DNA of 21,214 nucleotides, from the NCBI GenBank assembly GCA_910585505.1, contig CAJUFF010000035.1, positions 1 through 21,214 of the forward strand, written 5' to 3'. This document shows, one piece after another, positions 7,892 to 14,072 of this stretch. The notes under the pieces were generated by a model. That model had not been told where the DNA came from. It worked only from the letters and a program-made list of their open reading frames with translations, and did no database searches. This stretch comes from an uncultured Ruminiclostridium sp. GTDB lineage: Bacteria; Bacillota; Clostridia; Oscillospirales; Ruminococcaceae. The translations under genes and the position numbers were made by a program. How positions within the stretch are numbered: the stretch's first letter is position 1; each line of letters begins with the position of its first letter.

Positions 7892-8383
7892 TTACTCCTT
7901 TTTTAAGCTGTAAACCGCCACAATTTCATCTCCGCACATTTCGCCGTTTTCTCTGAATCCGAATTTGTAATACACTTCCCGCGCCCGTGCGTTTTCTTTT
8001 TCATATGAAAGCCATATGTAATCGGCTCTGCCCGCCGGAAAAGTTTCGATATATTCCACTGCTTTTTTCAATATCGGCTCAGCATAACCCTTGCCTTGAA
8101 AGCTTTGATCTATCATAAGCCGCCATATAATATAATTTCCCTTTGCGATTTCAGGCTCGTTAGGTTCGTCCAAAGTATCGTATCCGAACATTATAAAGCC
8201 TATCAAAGTATTTTCGTCATATATGCCGAAGGGCATGGCAAATATATTTTCGTTTCTTGAAGCAAAAGCCTCCGCTAAGCTTACGGTATTCGGCGCCACA
8301 AAGCTTTTTTGATCCTCAAAAACCTTTAGAGCGCAGATGTCAGCCACATTGGCGTTTATTATTTTCTTGAATAAAATATTCAT
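7892..8383 (-). CDS. GNAT acetyltransferase, SpeG/BltD-like
   Basis: Predicted cytoplasmic acetyl-CoA-dependent N-acetyltransferase of 163 residues, resembling spermidine/spermine acetyltransferases of the BltD/SpeG type. Evidence: QKSFVAPNTVSLAEAF and FGIYDENTLIGFIMFGYD in the N-terminal half; the acetyl-CoA pyrophosphate loop QSFQGKGYA (residues 93-101) after WRLMID; and the C-terminal YEKENARAREVYYKFGF. An open frame runs upstream to 8563, but that extension is the MITE-like repeat. The true start is ATG 8381-8383, preceded by AAGGAGT with 5-base spacing and followed by MNILFKK. First gene of an operon with the bile-salt-hydrolase-like gene and the flippase. Polyamine substrate is inference. 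Confidence 0.88.
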   Translation of the reverse strand: MNILFKKIINANVADICALKVFEDQKSFVAPNTVSLAEAFASRNENIFAMPFGIYDENTLIGFIMFGYDTLDEPNEPEIAKGNYIIWRLMIDQSFQGKGYAEPILKKAVEYIETFPAGRADYIWLSYEKENARAREVYYKFGFRENGEMCGDEIVAVYSLKKE

Positions 8384-8407
8384 ATGATACTCCTTGCTTA
8401 AAATTTT

Positions 8408-8577
8408 GGCAATACCGCACAATGATTGTGTGTATTGCGCCGTCAGATTTTTCGTCAGCTTGTATAAATCCGACGCATGAATACCGGCGTATTTCAAAGA
8501 AGATTTGTGCAAGATGACGGAAAATATGCAAGCAAGCCACACGCAAAGTTGTAAGGCGGTCATTGCGCGGCGTTACC
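8408..8577 (-). mobile_element. MITE-like repeat, copy 1
   Basis: A 170-bp element about 90% identical by eye to the reverse complement of 18918-19089. Its ends are imperfect inverted repeats: on the plus strand it begins GGCAATACCGCACAATG and the reverse complement of its right end is GGTAACGCCGCGCAATG. It is flanked on both sides by TTTT (8404-8407 and 8578-8581), consistent with a 4-bp target duplication. It encodes no transposase. It sits between tadA and the acetyltransferase operon, so it may have separated them or now carries readthrough signals. The strand label puts it antiparallel to copy 2. Confidence 0.8.
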
Positions 8578-8603
8578 TTTTATCTTTTCCAAAAAATAAA
8601 GAT

Positions 8604-9056
8604 TTATTTTCGCTTTTCCCGAAAAAATTCCGTCAGTATTTCTCCGCATTCATTTTCAAGTACCCTGCTTCTCACAAAAGGTTTGTGATTAAACGGCAGC
8701 TCAAAAATGTTGATTAAAGAAGCGCAGGCTCCACCCTTTTCGTCAAAAGCGCCGTAAACCACCCGTTTCAGCCGCGAATTTATAATAGCTCCTGCGCACA
8801 TCGGGCATGGCTCCAAAGTGACATACAGGGTACAATCCGTAAGCCGCCAGCTTTTAAGCGTCCTTGCGGCTTCCTCAATAGCGATAATTTCAGCGTGAGC
8901 AGTGGGGGAATTGTCGATCTCGCGGCGGTTATAGCCTTGTCCGATTATTTCCCCCTCTCGGTTCACAACAATTGCCCCTACGGGACATTCGCCTATGGAA
9001 TAAGCCTTTTTAGCCAGTTCCAAAGCTTTAAGCATCATTTCTTCATCAAATAGCAT
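8604..9056 (-). CDS. tadA: tRNA-specific adenosine deaminase TadA
   Basis: Zinc enzyme that deaminates the wobble adenosine (A34) of tRNA-Arg(ACG) to inosine. The 150-residue protein has the deaminase zinc site: HAE at residues 54-56 (His ligand, catalytic Glu) and PCPMC at 83-87 (two Cys ligands), plus the tRNA-type CPVGAIVV and SRLKRVVYGAFDEKGGAC. Length is normal. The open frame extends to 9119, but the start is ATG 9054-9056, preceded by AGGTGG with 7-base spacing and beginning MLFDEEMMLKALELA. It has its own promoter (9079-9107). A MITE-like element follows its 3' end by 27 bases. Confidence 0.95.
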   Translation of the reverse strand: MLFDEEMMLKALELAKKAYSIGECPVGAIVVNREGEIIGQGYNRREIDNSPTAHAEIIAIEEAARTLKSWRLTDCTLYVTLEPCPMCAGAIINSRLKRVVYGAFDEKGGACASLINIFELPFNHKPFVRSRVLENECGEILTEFFREKRK

Positions 9057-9078
9057 AATATTTCCACCTAACTTATTG

Positions 9079-9107
9079 ATTATACTATATATAATAAAAA
9101 ATTTCAA
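9079..9107 (-). promoter_or_regulatory. Sigma-A-type promoter of tadA
   Basis: Read on the minus strand: TTGAAA (9102-9107) and TATAAT (9079-9084), spacer exactly 17 bases. Transcription would start close to 9072, about 16 bases upstream of the tadA ATG, so the leader is very short. Confidence 0.75.
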
Positions 9108-9152
9108 GGGAAAATTCATTTAAGTTTCCACAAAACGAAAAAATTGTTAAGG

Positions 9153-9179
9153 TTGACTGAAAAACAAATATGGTATAAT
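9153..9179 (+). promoter_or_regulatory. Candidate promoter of the UvrA-like pseudogene
   Basis: TTGACT (9153-9158) and TATAAT (9174-9179) with a short 15-base spacer, helped by an extended -10 (TGG before TATAAT). The 12-base word TATGGTATAATA containing this -10 recurs at 9271-9282, giving a second possible extended -10 closer to the gene but without a matching -35. Confidence 0.45.
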
Positions 9180-9182
9180 AAC

Positions 9183-9270
9183 CTCAGACAGCGGAAAGAG
9201 GTAGTAATTATCTTAATGTCTGAGAACATTTTACCATTTTAAAGGAATCGCTCCCTGCGGTCGCTCCTTT
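9183..9270 (+). promoter_or_regulatory. Possible attenuator leader of the UvrA-like gene
   Basis: Two hairpins lie between the candidate promoter and the gene. CTCAGACA (9183-9190) pairs perfectly with TGTCTGAG (9217-9224). AAAGGA (9241-9246) pairs with TCCTTT (9265-9270), with CGC/GCG inside, followed by TTTTATGG. An 8-codon frame begins within the right arm of the first hairpin and stops at the left arm of the second. The layout resembles ribosome-mediated attenuation; the T-run is short, so the terminator call is weak. Confidence 0.35.
9216..9242 (+). CDS. Possible leader peptide (8 residues)
   Basis: ATG at 9216 opens a frame encoding MSENILPF and stops with TAA at 9240-9242. An AGAGGT stretch lies upstream at rather long spacing. 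The start codon adjoins the right arm of one hairpin and the stop touches the left arm of the next. Offered only because position and architecture fit a translated leader; chance is a real alternative for so short a frame. Confidence 0.2.
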   Translation: MSENILPF

Positions 9271-9320
9271 TATGGTATAATATAATAAGAATTAGTCGTG
9301 TGGCAAAAAGGATGGTCGTT

Positions 9321-11102
9321 ATGAAAAAGGAAACAAACGCGCCCGATAAGATCAGGGTTAGGGGCGCAAGGGTGCATAATCTGAAAAATATCAACGTGGA
9401 CGTTCCGCTGAATAAGATCGTCGGGATCGCGGGGATGTCGGGCTCGGGCAAGTCCTCACTCGCTCTCGGCGTTCTGTACGCCGAGGGCTCACGGCGCTAT
9501 CTGGAGTCGCTCTCCACCTATGACGGGCGCGTCGAAGGCGAACGTCGACGAGATACTGTATGTTCCCGCGTCGCTTGCGCTTAACCAGCGCCCCGCCGTC
9601 CCCGGGATACTCAGCACGTTCGGCACGGGAATAGTCCGCAAGGAATGTGTCTGTACCGACTGCGGCGGCACTCGGCTCTCCGAGGATGCGAGTGCGCCGC
9701 GGCTGCGCGGTATCGGCTTGTACGATGCGTGCAAGATGACGCTCTCGGAGCTTGCGGATTGGGTGGACAGCGTTCCCGCGTCGCTGCCCGAGGAAATGTG
9801 CCCCATGGCTGAAAATATCGGCGAATCCTTTCGGCCTGCCGCGCGGCGGCTTATGGAGCTTGGGCTCGGTTATCTGTCGCTCGACCGCGCGTCCTCCACG
9901 CTGTCCACGGGCGAGCGTCAGCGTATGCAGCTGGCGAGAGCGGTGCGCACGTATTATACGTTCTCGACGATCCGTCGATAGGGCTGCATCCGTCGAACAT
10001 CACGGGGCTTACCGCCGTTATGCGCGATCTGAAAGCCGACGGAAATTCGGTGGTTCTGGTCGATCACGACACGCAGATATTGTCCGAAGCGGATTGGATA
10101 ATCGAAATGGATCCCGTCGCGGGAGCGGAGGGCGGTTATGTTATCGCCGAGGGAACTGTAAAGGAGATCTCCGAAAATATAAAATCAATGATAGGGGAAT
10201 TCCTTTCGGGAAAAGCGAACGCCGAAACGCAAAACTGCATTTCGGCGGAGCATATGTTCGACATCGGTGAAATACGCCTGTCTACCTCCGCGATACATAC
10301 GGTAAAGCCGCTTGAGGTCGCTATCCCGAAGGGCAGGCTGATCGACGCAACGCCGATCGGGATAAACGTGCGCTCCACAGTCGCGACCTACGCTAACGTT
10401 CACGATGAGCTGCGCAAGGTTTTCGCGAAAACAGACGACACTAAGCAGTCGGGATACAAGGCGGGCGATTTCTCATATAACACGGGAAAGCTCCGCTGCT
10501 CGGTCTGCGACGGCACAGGCGCGAAAGGGCTCGACGTGCAGTTTCATCCCGACGTGAATATTCCCTGCCCCGAATGCGGCGGCTCGTGCTACGTCAAGGA
10601 CGCGTAACGTATCGCGTACAAAAGCAAGTCGGGGGAAAGCTATTCCCTGCCCGAGATAATGTCAATGGACGTGAACGCGGCGCTTACCGCCTGCAAGGAG
10701 CTGAAAACCGTCAGCGGACGGCTCGAGGTTTTGCAGAGTCTCGGTCTCGGTTATCTGACGCTCGGCGAGGAGACCCCGGGCTTGTCAGGCGGCGAGGCGC
10801 AGCGGCTGAAGCTCGCGAGCGAAATGGGCAAGGCGCAGACCGATTCGGTGTTCGTGTTCGACGAGCCGACAATCGGGCTGCACCCGCTCGATGTGCAGAC
10901 GCTTCTCGGCGTGTTCAGAACGCTTGTCGACAACGGTGCGACCGTCATTGTCATCGAGCATGATCTTGACGTTATCCGCTGCGCCGACTACATTATCGAT
11001 ATGGAGCCCGGAGGTGGCGGGGACGGCGGCAGGATAGTCGCCGCGAGAACGCCCGAGGAAATCAGGCAAAACGACGAGAGCGTTACGGGGAGGTATTTAT
11101 AG
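9321..11102 (+). pseudogene. UvrA-paralogue (excinuclease ABC subunit A-like) pseudogene
   Basis: Remnant of a compact UvrA paralogue, the twin-ABC class often annotated as UvrA-like and sometimes tied to antibiotic self-protection. Start ATG 9321 follows AAGGATGG. In order: first P-loop GIAGMSGSGKSS (about 9423-9458); a frameshift near 9510-9520 after YLESLSTY, where about 14 bases look missing; fusion STFGTGIVRKECVCTDC near 9632, where the family has a long zinc-finger insertion region; signature LSTGERQRMQLARA; a second frameshift near 9950 before VLYVLDDPSIGLHP; in-frame loss of the second P-loop at IPKGRLIDATPIGIN (about 10320-10350); a TAA codon at 10605-10607; then the second signature LSGGEAQRLKLA and Walker B VFVFDEPTIGLHP, ending at TAG 11100-11102. 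Base composition differs from its surroundings (38 of 60 G+C at 9901-9960 against 23 of 60 at 8041-8100), pointing to acquisition by transfer. No functional ATPase can be made. Confidence 0.9.
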
Positions 11103-11292
11103 GGGATTGAAGTAACGAAATATGATTTTGCTGAATTGAATTTATGTTTCACTTTAAAACCGCACGATGTGTTTGATTCTGCGTTACTTGGATGGCGGAT
11201 CGGATAAAAATCTTTTTTGTCAGAACATCACATCTTTTGGCAGTGATTGCAGTTTTTCTGAGTTTTTTATATTCCTTTTGCAAAATTTAAAT
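11103..11292. other. Intergenic segment after the pseudogene
   Basis: No gene supported. Directly after the UvrA-like stop, the same frame stays open for 34 codons to TAA at 11205-11207 (containing KPHDVFDSALLGWRIG), which might be a relic of a further coding segment. Base composition has already returned to the low-GC background. No convincing terminator was found for either converging gene. Confidence 0.4.
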
Positions 11293-12483
11293 CTAATTCA
11301 TCAGCCTTTTAATTTCTTCCGTTAAATTTTCAGCGGTTTTCTCATGGGTTTTAACCGATGGGTGCCAATCTGCCGAATATCCGTCTCTTGCCGACTGCGG
11401 CGTAAGCCTGAATGACGAAACTTTATCATCTCCGGTTTGCTGCGCAAAATCGTTCACAGCCTTTTCCACGAATTGATAAAGTCTGTCACCCATTACACCC
11501 AAGACGCACAAAATACGCGCATCGGGGTTTTTTTCTCTTATAAGCTTCAGAAATTCGGTATATTTTTCCGAATATTCGGATTGCCTTTCCATATCGTTTT
11601 GAGTGTAGCTGTCATCGTTTGTGCCCAGATTCACAACCACCAGATCGGGCTGACGGCCGCTGAAGTCCCATTCCGTTTCTTGAGGAGAAAAATCTCCGTT
11701 TTTCCCCCATGAATAGCCTAATTTGGTATAAAATTGAGGAACTGTTTGAGCGGAAACCTTGTTATCGTTGTCCGTATACCCCGATATAATACCGTATCCG
11801 CTGAAGGATAACATACTGTAATCGGCGTCAAGAGTCTTGGCGGTAAGATAAGCGTAAGCCTTGGTGACGTCCTCCGTAGCAGTTACAAAGTGGTGATCCT
11901 TATCGGGATCGTCAATACCGTAGCCGCAGGTAATGGAATCCCCGATAAACTCAATGAGCATATCCTTGTTTTCTGTGGGCTTGATTGCACTTCCCACGCA
12001 TCTTATTTCCTTAATTCCCACAGTTGACATAGGCGATTCCGAAAGCTTGACAACCGAAACTGTAACCTCCCTTGGTTCCTCGGCTTTAAAAACCTCGTAG
12101 CTTTTCTCGCTTTCGTCAATCATATCGTCGATTACCCTTTCGCCGTCAAGATAAATTCCGATTCGCGCGTGGTTGTCCTTGGCTTGCGCATTTGAACTGT
12201 TTGAATCCCCTTTTAATGTGAGGGAGCATTGTGTTCCGGTAAAACGGAACTCCGCGCCAGTTCCGGAGAGAGCGCAGTACAAAATATTCCCGTCAAAATA
12301 TGTACGTCCCAACAACTTTACGTTTTCCTGACTTGCCGTATAGGCAATTTCCTTGCTAAGATCCATATCCGATTTCTCACTTTCGGTATTATTATTCCCG
12401 CTACCGGCTTTGTTTGCGCAGCCTCCCGACAATAAGGCAAAAACTGCGGTAAAGCACAAAAGTGTCGCTTTTTTAAATTTCAA
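11293..12483 (-). CDS. SGNH/GDSL esterase lipoprotein, CE2-like
   Basis: Predicted surface lipoprotein of 396 residues. The N-terminus is a signal sequence with lipobox SGGC, Cys22 being the acylated residue, followed by a low-complexity linker (SGNNNTESEKSD). Residues about 50-165 resemble the beta-sandwich that precedes the catalytic domain in carbohydrate esterase family 2 (LLGRTYFDGN, then ARIGIYLDGE). The SGNH hydrolase domain has GDSITCGYG with Ser183, the block IV NLGTND with Asn289, and the C-terminal DWHPS with Asp372 and His374. CE2 enzymes deacetylate xylan, mannan and related glycans; substrate here is inference. Start is TTG 12481-12483, the only start giving the signal peptide. 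Third gene of a minus-strand run, 42 bases after the preceding gene. Confidence 0.85.
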   Translation of the reverse strand: MKFKKATLLCFTAVFALLSGGCANKAGSGNNNTESEKSDMDLSKEIAYTASQENVKLLGRTYFDGNILYCALSGTGAEFRFTGTQCSLTLKGDSNSSNAQAKDNHARIGIYLDGERVIDDMIDESEKSYEVFKAEEPREVTVSVVKLSESPMSTVGIKEIRCVGSAIKPTENKDMLIEFIGDSITCGYGIDDPDKDHHFVTATEDVTKAYAYLTAKTLDADYSMLSFSGYGIISGYTDNDNKVSAQTVPQFYTKLGYSWGKNGDFSPQETEWDFSGRQPDLVVVNLGTNDDSYTQNDMERQSEYSEKYTEFLKLIREKNPDARILCVLGVMGDRLYQFVEKAVNDFAQQTGDDKVSSFRLTPQSARDGYSADWHPSVKTHEKTAENLTEEIKRLMN

Positions 12484-12525
12484 TTTCTTTGAACCTGCCT
12501 TTTTTAAAAAATATTAAATAAAATT

Positions 12526-13149
12526 TCAATAAACAACAATAGATCTTTTTATAATATCCACCAACTTATCTGTAAGCGCAGCCCAATACAAGGCAAACAA
12601 CGCGTCGGTGCAGCCCAAAAAGAACATATTCTTATTGTTTATTACTGCAAACTCTTTTCCGTAGGCATATACCCAAGTTTTAAACCATTCGGTATCAAAA
12701 ACAGGTTCGTCTTCGTCTTTAAGCTTTGCAGCGATTTTTAAATTTGTTTTAAAATCCGTTTTTATAATATTATCCAGATTTTTTGCTCCGGTGTTGCAAA
12801 GCGCTCTGAACATATCTTTAAGATCTCCGTCGGTAAAGCTGGACTTGGGGGGGAGATATTTTTTTACAAACGGAAGCCTTACGGCAAAGGCGTAGCTGAT
12901 AAGTTTCTTTACCTCTTCAAAATGCGGGTCTTTCAGGTCGCCTATCATATCCGGATAAAGCTTAAAGCCTAAGTTGCTTAATATTCTGCTGTCGGTAACA
13001 TTGCTCAATGAAATTTTGAAAACATCTTTGACGTTTATTTTATAAAAATCCTCACAGCAAATAAAGTAAATGTACTTCAAGGCTTCGTAAATGGAATCGG
13101 AAGCGGCGTTAACTGTTGACGCAATCTCCGTAATCTGTGCCTGTGTCAT
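12526..13149 (-). CDS. Unrecognised protein, 207 residues
   Basis: I do not recognise this family. The protein starts at ATG 13147-13149 behind AAAGGA with 7-base spacing. It is soluble-looking, rich in Lys, Asp, Phe and Ala, and mostly helical by composition. An N-terminal ITEIASTVNAASDSIYEALKY is followed by a helix-rich middle with many charges (LKDPHFEEVKKLISYAF, NIIKTDFKTNLKIAAKLKDEDEP). The C-terminus is more hydrophobic (MFFLGCTDALFALYWAALTDKLVDIIKRS), perhaps a packed helix pair or a membrane-associated tail. No signal peptide or catalytic motif is seen. It lies 70 bases downstream of the degenerate VWA gene, probably in the same transcript; the two may act together, but that is only positional. 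Confidence 0.7.
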   Translation of the reverse strand: MTQAQITEIASTVNAASDSIYEALKYIYFICCEDFYKINVKDVFKISLSNVTDSRILSNLGFKLYPDMIGDLKDPHFEEVKKLISYAFAVRLPFVKKYLPPKSSFTDGDLKDMFRALCNTGAKNLDNIIKTDFKTNLKIAAKLKDEDEPVFDTEWFKTWVYAYGKEFAVINNKNMFFLGCTDALFALYWAALTDKLVDIIKRSIVVY

Positions 13150-13219
13150 TTATGCGTCCTTTCTTTTTAAAATAATATTTTTTCACACGGTTATAATTAC
13201 CTATTTTCTCAAGATTTGG

Positions 13220-13822
13220 TTATCCTTGAGCGTTTTCCTCAAGAACCTTGGTTCTTAAGGATGAAATCTTTTTGTCAAGCTCTTCATAGGCTCTTGTGAA
13301 ACAGTCGGGTTTGTTTTTCTTTAATATAATAGTATTATCTTCCGGGATATTCATTTTTTCCATATTTATTGAAAAATCGGTGATAAGGAAGAAACTCCAT
13401 TTATACACTTCGATCTGTCGCTTTATTATTTCCGCAAGCTCGTCGTAAGTATGCTTTTTACTGGCGTTATCTCTTCCAAATGTCACAAATGTCACTATCA
13501 CCTTTGAAGGACGGCATCCCTCATAAGTTCTGTTCAGCCGTTCGCCTACGTCATATATGGCTTTTTCTGCGGAATCAATAAGGGAGCAAACGCCGCTTAA
13601 GGGAAAAATATCCTTGGATAATTTTACTTTTTCAATCGGCGTGTTGTCAAATACGTTAATATATTCGCTGCCAAAAATGTTAAGCGTAACGGAGGTAGAA
13701 GCTCCGGCTTTCTTCTGTGACGCTATAAGGGCTTTAAATCCTTTTTCCGCATCGTCATATAAATCCTTTATTTCCGCACTGTGATCCAAAACAAATACCA
13801 GCTCATGTAAATTATTGTCCAT
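13220..13822 (-). CDS. VWA-fold protein with degenerate MIDAS
   Basis: 200-residue protein with the von Willebrand A fold of the TerY-like cytoplasmic group: NLHELVFVLDHSAE (residues 4-17), FKALIASQKKAG, a central SGVCSLIDSAEKAI and SKVIVTFVTFGRDNASKKHTYDEL. In active relatives the metal site (MIDAS) reads DxSxS, then a Thr in a GCTALLDA-like segment, then the Asp of TDG. Here these are DHSAE (third position Glu17), Cys79 where Thr is expected, and Phe115 where Asp is expected, so metal binding is probably lost. This comparison is from memory of the family. Start is ATG 13820-13822 behind GGAGGT with 6-base spacing; the open frame further upstream runs through the promoter. First gene of a run with the unrecognised protein and the CE2-like lipoprotein. 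Confidence 0.78.
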   Translation of the reverse strand: MDNNLHELVFVLDHSAEIKDLYDDAEKGFKALIASQKKAGASTSVTLNIFGSEYINVFDNTPIEKVKLSKDIFPLSGVCSLIDSAEKAIYDVGERLNRTYEGCRPSKVIVTFVTFGRDNASKKHTYDELAEIIKRQIEVYKWSFFLITDFSINMEKMNIPEDNTIILKKNKPDCFTRAYEELDKKISSLRTKVLEENAQG

Positions 13823-13868
13823 AATATGACCTCCGAAAGCAATTCTAAAATTGTAACTTACCGTTAAT

Positions 13869-13897
13869 ATTATAACAAATTTTTTCATATATTGCAA
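13869..13897 (-). promoter_or_regulatory. Sigma-A-type promoter of the VWA gene
   Basis: Minus strand: TTGCAA (13892-13897) and TATAAT (13869-13874) with a 17-base spacer. Start of transcription near 13862, about 40 bases before the ATG. It diverges from the thrS promoter about 70 bases away. Confidence 0.75.
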
Positions 13898-13965
13898 GTT
13901 TTTTGTGGCGTCTTTACCATCTTTTTTGCTATCGAAACGGAAAAATCTAAAATCGCTTATTTCCA

Positions 13966-13994
13966 TTGACATTTTCCCCATAAAGTGATAAAAT
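13966..13994 (+). promoter_or_regulatory. Sigma-A-type promoter of thrS
   Basis: TTGACA (13966-13971) and TAAAAT (13989-13994), 17-base spacer, leaving a leader of about 70 bases. That is too short for a T-box, so the usual Firmicutes tRNA-sensing control of thrS seems absent. The spacer and -10 resemble those of the yjfB-like promoter. Confidence 0.8.
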
Positions 13995-14072
13995 AATCAA
14001 AGGCGACATTTAATACTTAATAAATTTAAATGTAAATGCTACCGAAATATAAATAATAAAACGGAGGAATTG

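Noticed and set aside
8340..8546. Small frame containing CLHIFRHLAQI, similar to one at 18883-19104
   Set aside because: The shared protein sequence is a by-product of the MITE-like DNA repeat. Differences between copies are not biased to silent positions, the frames end differently, and neither has a ribosome site.
9752..10270. Separate 172-residue protein in another frame of the UvrA-like region
   Set aside because: Arg/Ser-rich out-of-frame translation of a GC-rich pseudogene; the conserved ABC motifs are in the other frames.
13211..13229. CTCAAG/CTTGAG hairpin at the end of the VWA gene as a terminator
   Set aside because: Only a 6-bp stem, followed by A-rich rather than T-rich sequence on the coding strand.
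13995..14072. T-box leader for thrS
   Set aside because: Only about 75 bases lie between promoter and start, too short, and no T-box sequence or terminator hairpin is visible.
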